Below are positions 27,424-36,316 of a stretch of DNA of 64,000 bases, piece after piece. How positions within the stretch are numbered: the stretch's first letter is position 1; the number at the start of each line of letters is the position of its first letter. The notes beneath the pieces were generated by a model that was given only the letters and a program-made list of their open reading frames with translations, searched no databases and was not told the origin of the DNA. The DNA is from Shewanella maritima (GTDB lineage: Bacteria > Pseudomonadota > Gammaproteobacteria > Enterobacterales > Shewanellaceae): contig NZ_CP036200.1 in NCBI RefSeq assembly GCF_004295345.1, positions 124,001 through 188,000 on the forward strand, given 5' to 3'. Both the position numbers and the translations under genes were made by a program.

Positions 27424-30215
27424 TAGGCAACATCCTCCTTAGCAGGTTTCTCGGCTTGATACGGCTGCATTTCTCCCAGTGCTATCTGCCAACTGTCTGC
27501 GGCACATTGTTTAACTTCACTGTTGCAGCTACCGCATTGACGACCACACCCTAAATTTGACTGCACAGCGTCAAGTGCCTTGCCAAAATCAGCAGACTTA
27601 ATGCCGGACTCAAAAACTTGATTATCTAACTGCTGGTGGACAGCGGCATCAATGTCTGCGACCGAGACGCCAGTGCACGAGCAAACAAGTGGACTGTTAC
27701 CTGCGCGGATCAAACTGTGCAGCGTCTTAAGTAAATCTGGCGCAAGCTCATGACCAATTAACGCTGCTACCGCTTCTAAATCTACATTCACCTTAGCTTG
27801 CGAAGTTAATAACAAACCCGACAAACAATTATTCTCAGTTACACAAGCTACTTTTATTTGTTGCTGGGGCAAAGACACAGTCCAGCTTAAACTGCGCTGA
27901 GAACTGAGCAGCGAAACATGATCAACGGCAAATCCTAGATGGACACAACTGCCAGAATACAGTGTATGTTGCACCTGATAGACTGAAGTTTGTGCGTAAT
28001 CCAAAGTGCCAAATAGTGTGCCCTGAAGTTTTATTCCGGCTTCGAGAATTTCGACGGTTTGATGCTTAAATCCAGGTTGTTTTGAATATGGGTCATAGCG
28101 GCTATCAAGTGCCTGATTAACACCACCAGCTCGGCTAAACTGCTTGGTCCAGTGCATCGACATAAATGCACTGTCGACACTGATACTTGAGTCAATTTCC
28201 ACACGCGCAATAGTCGCGTTGTTCTTTGTAGAAACATAGTCTTCATTTACACAATTTACGACAGGCTGACAAAGGATCAATTGGTCTTGACTAACACCGA
28301 CTCGATTAGCTGTTGCCTGACTCATAGCAATCGTCGGCTCAACTTGATGACCTCGCAGTTTGGCGATGTGGCCCGTGCGGGTCATGGTATGCCATTGGTC
28401 GCGACTGCGCCCTGAATTCAGAAGCAGCTGATTTTGTTTGTTTATTGGAGATGGACTGCGTTCAAGGTTTGTTTGCTTTGAATAAACAAACTGTGCTTTA
28501 CCTGTCTCAGTTGCAAACTGCCCGTCAGTAAATACACGGCGATCTGTTGTGCCCTCCTGGCTTGTATCGTTAATTGGCCACTGAGTAGGTTTAAGTGCTT
28601 GGTATTGCTCATAGGATATTGATGCTAAACCTGAGATATCGAATGCTTTATATGGATAGGCCTGCTTAACCTTAGACGATAGCTGGGCATGCTCAACAAA
28701 CACATCGTACGCAGATTGATACTCGAAACCAGCGTAGCCCATCGCATTAGCAACTTGTGCCAATGACCACCAATCAGCTTTAGCTTCACCTTTAGGTATA
28801 ACAAATCCACGCTGGCGACTAATGGTTCGCTCACTGTTGGTGACAGTGCCATCTTTTTGCGACCATGGCAGTGCTGGCAGCAATAGATCAGCAAGTTTAG
28901 CGGTGTCAGTATCAGCCGTCACATCAGACACAACAACAAACGGGCAATCGGCGAGCGCTTTGGATACATTATGACTATCAGGCAGTGACGCCGCAGGGTT
29001 TGTGCCTAAAACCCAGATCGCTTTTATCTCACCGCTTGCTACTGCATCAAACATTTCTACCGCTGTTAGTCCTTTATGACCGACTATGTTTGGGGCTTCC
29101 CAGTGCTCGGCCACAAGGCTGCGCTCTTTATCAGCGAACCCTAGATGGCAAGCCAGCTGCGTTGCTAAACCGCCAACTTCGCGCCCGCCCATGGCATTGG
29201 GTTGACCTGTAAGAGAGAAAAAACCACTGCCTGGTTTACCTACCTGACCTCTGGCTAAATGACAATTAATAATGGCATTGGTTGTGTCAGTCCCAAGGGT
29301 TGATTGATTCACCCCTTGACAACTCGCAGTAATAACTTGTTGGTGAGCAACAAATAACTGATAAAACGCTAATACTTGATCAGCACTTAACCCTGTTAAT
29401 TTGGCAATATCAGCATCTTGATAGTCTGTAGCAATCTGCTGAATCGCTTGGTCAAAATGCTCAGTATGCGCTTGTATATAAGGGGCATCTATCAAATCAT
29501 GTTTGGCTAGATAACTTAGTAAGCCATTGAACAAGTGATGGTCACAACCAGGTTTAATCGCTAGATGAACATCAGCCTGTTTTGCGGTTGCGCTTGCCAT
29601 AGGATCAACAACGACAATTTTAGTCCCATTAGCACTGCGTGCAGCTAACATGCGCTGGAATAAAACAGGATGTGTCCACGCTGCATTTGAACCTACAAGC
29701 ACTATAACCCTTGCTTGTTCAAAGTCTTGATAATTGCCGGAAACAACGTCTTCACCAAACGCTCGCTGATGAGCACTCACGGCTGATGACATACATAAGC
29801 GCGAGTTGGTATCCACGTTAGCCGTACCAATAAAGCCCTTAGCCAGTTTATTGGCGACATAATAGTCCTCTGTCAGTAACTGGCCAGATAAATAAAAGGC
29901 TACCGCTTGTGGTCCATGCTCGCTAATGACTTCATTAAAGCGTTGGCTAATGGTGTTTATCGCATCATTCCATGAAATGGACTTTCCGCTAGCATCTTGC
30001 GGATATAAAAGATTAGTTGGCTGCTCAATACTGGCGAGAAGATTTTCGCCTTTAGCACACAAACGCCCTAGGTTTGCTGGATGCTTAGCCATTCCTGTTA
30101 GCGATAAACTGTCAATTTGATGCGTCGCTAAAGGTAATGCTTGATCGAGATTTGATGACACTTCAACGCCACAACCTACCCCACAATATGCGCAGCTTGA
30201 ATTGATACTGGTCAT
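27423..30215 (-). CDS. nasA: Assimilatory nitrate reductase catalytic subunit
   Basis: Reduces nitrate to nitrite in the cytoplasm; a molybdopterin enzyme of 930 residues. N-terminal 4Fe-4S ligands CAYCGVGCGVE and GRLCAKGENLL; molybdopterin-binding blocks with NVDTNSRLCMSSAV, GSNAAWTHPVLFQRML, PGSGFFSLTGQPNAMGGREV and VLGTNPAASLPDS; a molydopterin dinucleotide-binding domain with LLLNSGRSRDQWHTMTRTG. The last 70 residues are a BFD-like 2Fe-2S domain (CSCTGVSVADI, GCGRQCGSC), which replaces a separate electron-transfer subunit. No signal peptide or Tat motif, which fits the assimilatory type. First gene of nasA-cobA-trpD2-like. The gene is called nasC in Pseudomonas. Confidence 0.93.
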   Translation of the reverse strand: MTSINSSCAYCGVGCGVEVSSNLDQALPLATHQIDSLSLTGMAKHPANLGRLCAKGENLLASIEQPTNLLYPQDASGKSISWNDAINTISQRFNEVISEHGPQAVAFYLSGQLLTEDYYVANKLAKGFIGTANVDTNSRLCMSSAVSAHQRAFGEDVVSGNYQDFEQARVIVLVGSNAAWTHPVLFQRMLAARSANGTKIVVVDPMASATAKQADVHLAIKPGCDHHLFNGLLSYLAKHDLIDAPYIQAHTEHFDQAIQQIATDYQDADIAKLTGLSADQVLAFYQLFVAHQQVITASCQGVNQSTLGTDTTNAIINCHLARGQVGKPGSGFFSLTGQPNAMGGREVGGLATQLACHLGFADKERSLVAEHWEAPNIVGHKGLTAVEMFDAVASGEIKAIWVLGTNPAASLPDSHNVSKALADCPFVVVSDVTADTDTAKLADLLLPALPWSQKDGTVTNSERTISRQRGFVIPKGEAKADWWSLAQVANAMGYAGFEYQSAYDVFVEHAQLSSKVKQAYPYKAFDISGLASISYEQYQALKPTQWPINDTSQEGTTDRRVFTDGQFATETGKAQFVYSKQTNLERSPSPINKQNQLLLNSGRSRDQWHTMTRTGHIAKLRGHQVEPTIAMSQATANRVGVSQDQLILCQPVVNCVNEDYVSTKNNATIARVEIDSSISVDSAFMSMHWTKQFSRAGGVNQALDSRYDPYSKQPGFKHQTVEILEAGIKLQGTLFGTLDYAQTSVYQVQHTLYSGSCVHLGFAVDHVSLLSSQRSLSWTVSLPQQQIKVACVTENNCLSGLLLTSQAKVNVDLEAVAALIGHELAPDLLKTLHSLIRAGNSPLVCSCTGVSVADIDAAVHQQLDNQVFESGIKSADFGKALDAVQSNLGCGRQCGSCNSEVKQCAADSWQIALGEMQPYQAEKPAKEDVA

Positions 30216-30257
30216 TTGATCCCTTTTTAGTTAATACATTACGCCGTACCAACTAAA

Positions 30258-30273
30258 AGCGAATCTTATGCCA
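30258..30273 (-). promoter_or_regulatory. Sigma-54 (RpoN) -24/-12 promoter of nasA
   Basis: Minus strand TGGCATAAGATTCGCT: GG and GC ten bases apart, one mismatch in the -12 element (TCGC for TTGC). It is 43 bases before the nasA ATG. Confidence 0.65.
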
Positions 30274-30357
30274 AGCGGTTAAGTCATTGAATTATTGTGA
30301 TTTAAGTAAAAAAAATTAGGAAAATTGAATTGCATGCGCAATTAAAGTGCACAAGAT

Positions 30358-30374
30358 TGCACCAATCATGTTCA
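30358..30374. promoter_or_regulatory. NtrC-like site upstream of nasA
   Basis: TGCACC-AATCA-TGTTCA: perfect left NtrC half-site, four of six in the right arm. A second motif, GTGCAC at 30347-30352, and the palindrome AATTGC-ATGC-GCAATT at 30328-30343 are close by, all 70-115 bases upstream of the -24 element. Confidence 0.45.
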
Positions 30375-30434
30375 TCCTAGACTGGCACATAAAAGCAATT
30401 GGAAAGAATGGTTATGAAAATTTGAAGCTGCTAC

Positions 30435-30458
30435 GGCGCTAACTATACAGCTAGCGCC
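30435..30458 (-). terminator. Possible weak terminator after the tetraheme cytochrome
   Basis: GGCGCTA and TAGCGCC form a stem with a 10-base loop 18 bases past the cytochrome stop. A T run is nearly absent, so it may only be a stabilising hairpin. Confidence 0.4.
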
Positions 30459-30475
30459 TTAATCAAACTCAATAG

Positions 30476-30826
30476 CTATTTACGACGACTTTTACTTTTG
30501 CGTTTATCTAAATGGCAGTCATCACAGCCAGGAATTTCACCTACATTGTTGTAATGTGGTGCGTGGCAGTCAGCGCACGAATACATATTCTTGTGCGGCC
30601 GGTGGTGCATACCTGACATTTTATCCAAGGTGCCGTGGCAAGCCCGGCATTGGTCAAACTCATAAAGGCCATCTGCTGATGGTTCACCATTTTCATGGCA
30701 ACTTTCACAGCCATTTGAAGCTCGCTCAATATGAAAATCAACTAAGTTTTGCTCAGCCTGAACCGGGGCTAATGAACTAGCCGCAATTGCAGCAACGATT
30801 AACGACATCAAGAACTTTTTATGCAC
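30476..30826 (-). CDS. cctA: Small periplasmic tetraheme cytochrome c (CctA/STC-like)
   Basis: An electron shuttle between the inner-membrane quinol oxidase CymA and periplasmic or outer-membrane acceptors in Shewanella. After a signal peptide ending PVQA there are about 95 residues with four CXXCH heme sites: CESCH, CRACH, CADCH and CDDCH. The order and spacing and the surrounding FHIERASNGCESCHENG and PHYNNVGEIPGCDDCH match Shewanella STC. The C-terminus ends in a basic tail KRKSKSRRK. I chose GTG 30826 because GGAG lies six bases upstream; a longer frame from 30838 lacks a site. Single gene. Confidence 0.85.
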   Translation of the reverse strand: MHKKFLMSLIVAAIAASSLAPVQAEQNLVDFHIERASNGCESCHENGEPSADGLYEFDQCRACHGTLDKMSGMHHRPHKNMYSCADCHAPHYNNVGEIPGCDDCHLDKRKSKSRRK

Positions 30827-31003
30827 ATCCAACTCCACACACTTGATACATCACCAACAGCTAGAGGTTATGTATTTATTATTCTAATTACTTGATTTAG
30901 TGCATAAGTTATCAGGTATTGGATTAACTTAATGTGCTTTAGGTCAAGTATCCAAATCACAAGCCAATAACAATCAACCAACTAAGATCTAACTGATAAG
31001 ATC

Positions 31004-31030
31004 AAAAAAGGGGAAGCGATGCTTCCCCTT
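31004..31030 (-). terminator. Terminator after htpX
   Basis: Minus strand AAGGGGAAGC-ATC-GCTTCCCCTT followed by a T run, 36 bases past the htpX stop. Confidence 0.9.
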
Positions 31031-31066
31031 ATGCTTGCAGCTTGCGCCTTTTAGTTACGTCACGTA

Positions 31067-31930
31067 TTAGCTAGATTGTAAAGCCGCAATACGTTTTTCT
31101 AATGGCGGGTGGCTCATCATTAATTCTGCCATTGAACGCTTACCGTTAATACCAAACGCAGACATTTGGGCTGGCATTGCACCGGTTTCAGGGCCTTGGC
31201 GCAATCGCTCGAGCGCTGCGATCATTTTGTTCTTACCCGCTAATTTAGCAGCGCCAGCGTCCGCTTTGTACTCACGGATACGTGAGAAGTAAGCAACGAT
31301 CATTGATGCCAAAATGCCAAATAGTATATCAAGTACAATTACAACACCCATGTAGGCAAACGTTCCTAACCCTTCGCCTTCTTCATCATTACTAGCGACA
31401 AAGTTGTTGATAATGCCAGCTACTACACGTGCCGCGAAAATCACAAAGGTATTTACCACACCTTGGATCAAGGTAAGCGTTACCATGTCGCCGTTAGCAA
31501 CGTGGCTTACTTCGTGTGCTAGCACGCCTTCAATCTCATCTTGTGTCATGCCGTAAAGTAACCCGGTACTAACCGCAACCAATGAGTTATCTTTACTTGG
31601 GCCAGTTGCAAATGCATTCATCTCAGGAGATTGATAAATTGCAACTTCAGGCATTTTAATGCCCGCTTGTTCTGCTTGGCGAGCAACGGTTTCGACTAAC
31701 CAACGTTCAGTATTGTCACGAGGTTGAGTGATAACTTCACAGCCCATCGTCTTCTTAGCCATCCACTTTGAAATCGCTAAGCTAATAAATGCGCCGCCAA
31801 AACCGAAGATAGCAGCAAATACTAATAAGCCACCCATAGTTGAGGTATTCACCCCAAGAATAGACATCACAATTGATGCTACTACTAAAATCGCCATGTT
31901 AGTGGCAATCAATAAAAAGACGCGTTTCAT
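31067..31930 (-). CDS. htpX: Membrane-bound zinc metalloprotease HtpX
   Basis: An inner-membrane heat-shock protease that degrades misfolded membrane proteins together with FtsH. 287 residues (E. coli 293). Two transmembrane helices at the N-terminus, the zinc motif HEVSH in [13 protein letters not shown], two more helices in the middle (around residues 155-215), the third zinc ligand in [14 protein letters not shown] and the C-terminal [12 protein letters not shown]. Preceded by a short promoter region and followed by its own terminator, so probably monocistronic. Confidence 0.95.
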   Translation of the reverse strand: MKRVFLLIATNMAILVVASIVMSILGVNTSTMGGLLVFAAIFGFGGAFISLAISKWMAKKTMGCEVITQPRDNTERWLVETVARQAEQAGIKMPEVAIYQSPEMNAFATGPSKDNSLVAVSTGLLYGMTQDEIEGVLAHEVSHVANGDMVTLTLIQGVVNTFVIFAARVVAGIINNFVASNDEEGEGLGTFAYMGVVIVLDILFGILASMIVAYFSRIREYKADAGAAKLAGKNKMIAALERLRQGPETGAMPAQMSAFGINGKRSMAELMMSHPPLEKRIAALQSS

Positions 31931-32201
31931 CGCAGCTCCTGTTTGACTTAAGTCAATTGAAAGGTTGTTTCAGACATAATATGTCCGTAAAAAAGAAATT
32001 CAAGGGTGAAATGATTAAAAAAGCTTTACCTAATACTGGATGGCTAAATTTTGAAAGATTTGACTAAGTTTACCTATTAATTATTAAGTTTCTCTTAATA
32101 GTACTAAGCAGCTAATCGCAATAAGCGTATAGAGTTACCCATAGCGTTTTTGCTACACTGCATCAAACAAAATACTAAACAACGACTTAAAGGAAGTAAT
32201 C

Positions 32202-32912
32202 ATGTCTGTTACTGCGCTAATGCTAAGTGCCTCCCGCGTTGGTGATACCCCTTACCTAGCCCACACCATTGAGTTTATTAAGCCACTTTGTAAACCAGGA
32301 CAAAGCTGGTTGTTCATTCCTTATGCCGGCGTAAGCATTGAATACGATGACTACCTTGAAACCGTTAAAAATGGGCTAGCTCCACTTAACCTTTCTATCA
32401 GCAGCATTCACCAGTATGGAGACCCTAAACAAGCCATTAAAGATGCCGACGGTATCTTCGTGGGTGGTGGTAACACCTTCCATTTACTGCACGAGTTATA
32501 CCGTTACGATCTCATTCAGCTGATTAATGATGAAGTGAATAACGGCAAGCCTTATGTAGGTTGGAGCGCGGGCTCAAACATTACCGGTTTAAGCATTCGC
32601 ACCACCAATGATATGCCAATTATTGAGCCACCATCATTTACTGCATTAAAGTTACTGCCGTTTCAATTAAACCCTCATTACACCAACTATCAAGCGCCTG
32701 GCCACAATGGCGAAACTCGTGCACAGCGACTGCTAGAGTTCACCAAAGTCGATCCATTGACACCCGTAATCGGTATTCAAGAAGGCACTGCCCTACTTCG
32801 CCAAGGTGACAAACTTACTCTCGTCGGAGACAAAGATGGTTTTCTGTTTAAAGGCGATATTCAAGAGCAAGTCATTAAGGCAGGTAGCGATCTGTCTGAA
32901 TATTTGAAATAA
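32202..32912 (+). CDS. pepE: Dipeptidase E (alpha-aspartyl dipeptidase)
   Basis: A cytoplasmic serine peptidase of family S51 that cleaves dipeptides with N-terminal Asp. 236 residues (E. coli 229). The nucleophile serine lies in [12 protein letters not shown] (about 122) and is preceded by [17 protein letters not shown]; the conserved LNPHYTNY block follows at about 165. Good AAGGAAG ribosome site seven bases before ATG. Stands alone, convergent with sucD. Confidence 0.92.
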   Translation: MSVTALMLSASRVGDTPYLAHTIEFIKPLCKPGQSWLFIPYAGVSIEYDDYLETVKNGLAPLNLSISSIHQYGDPKQAIKDADGIFVGGGNTFHLLHELYRYDLIQLINDEVNNGKPYVGWSAGSNITGLSIRTTNDMPIIEPPSFTALKLLPFQLNPHYTNYQAPGHNGETRAQRLLEFTKVDPLTPVIGIQEGTALLRQGDKLTLVGDKDGFLFKGDIQEQVIKAGSDLSEYLK

Positions 32913-32931
32913 CGAGTCTTTATCCAGCTAC

Positions 32932-32957
32932 AAAAAAGGCGCCAATTGGCGCCTTTT
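32932..32957. terminator. Bidirectional terminator between pepE and sucD
   Basis: AAAAAAGGCGCC-AATT-GGCGCCTTTT: perfect GC-rich stem with A and T flanks between convergent genes. Confidence 0.9.
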
Positions 32958-32987
32958 CTATTACTTGCATAAGTTAATAATCTAAGA

Positions 32988-33860
32988 TTACCAACCAGTG
33001 CGAGTACGAAGTGCTTGACCGATGTCAGCAAGAGAGCGAACCGTAGTTACACCAGCCGCTTCTAGTGCAGCGAACTTATCATCAGCAGTACCTTTACCGC
33101 CAGCGATAATTGCACCAGCGTGGCCCATGCGCTTACCAGCAGGAGCAGTCACACCCGCAATGTAAGAAACCACAGGCTTAGTTACGTTAGCTTTGATGTA
33201 TTCAGCCGCTTCTTCTTCAGCAGTACCACCAATTTCACCAATCATCACGATTGCTTCAGTTTGTGGATCGTTTTGGAACATTTCTAAAACGTCGATGAAG
33301 TTAGTACCTGGAATTGGGTCACCACCAATACCAACACAAGTTGACTGACCAAAACCTTCGTCAGTTGTTTGCTTAACGGCTTCGTACGTTAAGGTACCTG
33401 AACGTGAAACAATACCCACTTTACCAGGCTTGTGAATGTGGCCTGGCATAATACCAATCTTACATTCACCTGGAGTGATAACACCCGGGCAGTTAGGACC
33501 AATCATGCGAACGCCAGTCTCTTCAAGCTTAACTTTAACTTGAAGCATATCTAGCGTAGGGATACCTTCGGTAATACAAACGATTAGCTCGATACCACCG
33601 TCAATTGCTTCTAAGATTGCATCTTTACAGAAAGGTGCTGGTACATAGATAACAGAAGCTGTTGCGCCAGTTTCAGCAACCGCGTCTTTAACTGTGTTAA
33701 ATACCGGTAGACCAAGGTGCGTTTGACCGCCCTTACCTGGGCTTACACCACCAACCATTTGTGTACCGTAAGCAATTGCTTGCTCAGAGTGGAAAGTACC
33801 TTGACCACCAGTGAAACCTTGACAGATTACCTTAGTGTCTTTGTTAATTAATACAGACAT
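32988..33860 (-). CDS. sucD: Succinyl-CoA synthetase alpha subunit
   Basis: Makes succinate and ATP from succinyl-CoA in the TCA cycle. 290 residues. CoA-binding domain with [39 protein letters not shown] and the phosphohistidine motif [15 protein letters not shown] (here [13 protein letters not shown], about residue 247). Its start shares one base with the sucC stop, so the two subunits are coupled. Last gene of the sdhCDAB-sucABCD series. Confidence 0.97.
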   Translation of the reverse strand: MSVLINKDTKVICQGFTGGQGTFHSEQAIAYGTQMVGGVSPGKGGQTHLGLPVFNTVKDAVAETGATASVIYVPAPFCKDAILEAIDGGIELIVCITEGIPTLDMLQVKVKLEETGVRMIGPNCPGVITPGECKIGIMPGHIHKPGKVGIVSRSGTLTYEAVKQTTDEGFGQSTCVGIGGDPIPGTNFIDVLEMFQNDPQTEAIVMIGEIGGTAEEEAAEYIKANVTKPVVSYIAGVTAPAGKRMGHAGAIIAGGKGTADDKFAALEAAGVTTVRSLADIGQALRTRTGW

Positions 33861-35026
33861 TATTTGCCCTCCGCAGCAGCAACAACTTTTACAGCAGCGT
33901 CTGTTAAAGACTCAGCAGCAATAATATCTAAGCCAGAGTTCGCTAAAACTTCACGGCCTAATTCAGCATTTGTACCTTCAAGACGAACAACAACTGGTAC
34001 TTCAACGCCAACTTCTTTAACCGCACCGATAATACCTTCTGCGATCATGTCACAACGTACGATACCACCGAAGATGTTAACTAGTACTGCGCTAACATTG
34101 TCATCAGATAAGATGATCTTGAACGCTTCAGCAACACGCTCTTTAGTTGCGCCGCCGCCCACGTCTAAGAAGTTAGCTGGCTTACCACCGTGTAGATTTA
34201 CGATGTCCATTGTGCCCATTGCTAGGCCAGCACCGTTAACCATACAACCTACGTTACCGTCTAGCGCTACGTAGTTAAGCTCGAACTTAGCTGCGTGTGC
34301 TTCACGAGCATCATCTTGTGATGGGTCGTGCATCTCACGGATTTTTGGCTGGCGGAATAGTGCGTTACCATCAACACCAATTTTACCGTCAAGGCAGTGA
34401 ATGTTGCCTTCGTCAGTAATCACTAGAGGGTTGATTTCTAGTAGTGCGAAATCGTGGTCTTCGAACATTTTCGCTAGACCCATGAACACTTTAGTGAACT
34501 GTTTTAGCTGAGTTGCATCAAGACCTAGCTTGAAGCCAAGGTCACGTGCTTGATATGGCTGAGGACCTGCTAGAGGGTCAATAATTGCCTTATGAATTAA
34601 CTCAGGCGTTTCTTCAGCAACAGTTTCAATGTCAACGCCACCTTCAGTAGAGGCCATGAACACGATGCGACGAGTCGCACGGTCAACAACCGCACCTAGG
34701 TATAATTCGTTAGCAATATCAGTGCAGCTTTCAACTAAGATTTTAGCAACTGGCTGACCGTTTTCGTCTGTTTGGTAAGTAACTAGATTTTTACCTAACC
34801 AGTTTTCAGCAAATGCTCTGATTTCTTCTTTGTCGCCAGTGACCTTAACGCCACCTGCTTTACCACGGCCGCCAGCGTGTACTTGACACTTAACAACCCA
34901 CATATCACCGCCAATATGGCCAGCTGCTTCTACTGCTTCTTGGGCAGTATCACATGCATAACCTTCTGACACTGGTAAACCATATTCGGCAAATAGTGCT
35001 TTTGCCTGATACTCATGCAAATTCAT
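33860..35026 (-). CDS. sucC: Succinyl-CoA synthetase beta subunit
   Basis: ATP-grasp subunit that pairs with SucD. 388 residues, exactly the usual length. N-terminal [35 protein letters not shown] in the nucleotide-binding part, and the C-terminal [16 protein letters not shown] with [17 protein letters not shown], all standard. A hairpin lies in the 74-base gap to sucB. Confidence 0.97.
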   Translation of the reverse strand: MNLHEYQAKALFAEYGLPVSEGYACDTAQEAVEAAGHIGGDMWVVKCQVHAGGRGKAGGVKVTGDKEEIRAFAENWLGKNLVTYQTDENGQPVAKILVESCTDIANELYLGAVVDRATRRIVFMASTEGGVDIETVAEETPELIHKAIIDPLAGPQPYQARDLGFKLGLDATQLKQFTKVFMGLAKMFEDHDFALLEINPLVITDEGNIHCLDGKIGVDGNALFRQPKIREMHDPSQDDAREAHAAKFELNYVALDGNVGCMVNGAGLAMGTMDIVNLHGGKPANFLDVGGGATKERVAEAFKIILSDDNVSAVLVNIFGGIVRCDMIAEGIIGAVKEVGVEVPVVVRLEGTNAELGREVLANSGLDIIAAESLTDAAVKVVAAAEGK

Positions 35027-35059
35027 GATGATCTATCCATATACTTCTAGTAATTTCCA

Positions 35060-35079
35060 GCTGGCCCTTTTGGGCCAGC
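35060..35079 (-). promoter_or_regulatory. Intercistronic hairpin between sucB and sucC
   Basis: GCTGGCCC-TTTT-GGGCCAGC, a perfect 8-base stem. On the minus strand no T run follows, so it is more likely an mRNA stability or partial attenuation element separating sucAB from sucCD. Confidence 0.6.
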
Positions 35080-35100
35080 AACGAGGGGTTTATCTACAAC

Positions 35101-36291
35101 TTACAGATCAAGTAGCAGACGAGTTGGGTCTTCTAAGAAGTCTTTAATTGCGACTAAGAAGCCAACAGACTCACGACCGTCGACAATACGGTGGTCGTAA
35201 GAAAGAGCGAGGTACATCATAGGTTGAATAACAACCTCACCGTTTACTGCCATTGGGCGGTCTTTAATGGCATGCATGCCTAAAATCGCGCTTTGTGGCA
35301 GGTTTAAAATTGGAGTCGACATTAACGAGCCAAACACGCCACCGTTTGTCACAGTGAAGTTACCGCCAGTCATGTCATCAACTGATAATTTGCCGTCACG
35401 GCCTTTAATTGCTAGCTCGCGCACATTCTTTTCAATGTCAGCAAGGCTCATCGTATCTGTGTCACGTAGCACAGGCGTTACCAAACCACGCGGAGTAGAC
35501 ACAGCGATGCTTACATCGAAGTAGTTGTGATAAACAATGTCATCACCGTCGATTGACGCGTTAACTTCAGGGAAACGTTTTAGTGCTTCGGTAACCGCTT
35601 TTACGTAGAAAGACATAAAGCCTAAACGAATACCGTGGCGCTTTTCGAATACTTCTTGGTACTGCTTACGAATGTCCATAATTGGCTTCATGTTAACTTC
35701 GTTAAACGTCGTTAGCATGGCAGTTGAGTTTTTCGCTTCAAGCAGACGGTTAGCGATAGTCTTACGTAGACGCGTCATAGGTACGCGTTTTTGACTACGA
35801 CCTTCAAGCGGAGCTACCGGTGCTGGTGCGGCAGCACTCTTAGCAGCAGGAGCGGCTTTAACGAAAGCTTCAACGTCTTCTTTAGTAATGCGACCGCCTA
35901 CACCTGTGCCTTTGATTTGGCTAGCATCAACATTGTGCTCAGCAATCAGACGACGAACAGATGGGCTTAGCGCGTCGTTTGACTCTTCAGATTCTGCTGC
36001 TTCAGGAGCTGGCGCGCTTGCTTCTTCCTTGGTTACTTCTTGACCGGCAACAGCGCCAGCAACGAAGTTTGCAATCACTTGCTCCCCAAGAACTGTGTCG
36101 CCTTCTTGGAATAATAATTCACTAATTGAACCATCTTCTGGCGCAACAACTTCTAAAACCACTTTATCAGTTTCAATATCAACTAGGTTTTGATCACGCT
36201 CTACAGCTTCACCAGGTTGAACATGCCAAGTCGCGATGGTTGCATCAGCAACAGATTCTGGCAAAACAGGTACCTTAATTTCGATACTCAT
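35101..36291 (-). CDS. sucB: 2-oxoglutarate dehydrogenase E2, dihydrolipoamide succinyltransferase
   Basis: Core of the oxoglutarate dehydrogenase complex. 396 residues from ATG 36291 (AAGGA nine bases upstream). One lipoyl domain with the lipoylated lysine in [11 protein letters not shown] (about 43), a linker rich in Ala, Pro and Glu, the peripheral subunit-binding domain ([29 protein letters not shown]) and the catalytic domain ending [17 protein letters not shown] with the active-site His and Asp. Follows sucA by 25 bases. Confidence 0.97.
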   Translation of the reverse strand: MSIEIKVPVLPESVADATIATWHVQPGEAVERDQNLVDIETDKVVLEVVAPEDGSISELLFQEGDTVLGEQVIANFVAGAVAGQEVTKEEASAPAPEAAESEESNDALSPSVRRLIAEHNVDASQIKGTGVGGRITKEDVEAFVKAAPAAKSAAAPAPVAPLEGRSQKRVPMTRLRKTIANRLLEAKNSTAMLTTFNEVNMKPIMDIRKQYQEVFEKRHGIRLGFMSFYVKAVTEALKRFPEVNASIDGDDIVYHNYFDVSIAVSTPRGLVTPVLRDTDTMSLADIEKNVRELAIKGRDGKLSVDDMTGGNFTVTNGGVFGSLMSTPILNLPQSAILGMHAIKDRPMAVNGEVVIQPMMYLALSYDHRIVDGRESVGFLVAIKDFLEDPTRLLLDL

Positions 36292-36316
36292 GGAACACAT
36301 TCCTTTTATAAATTAT

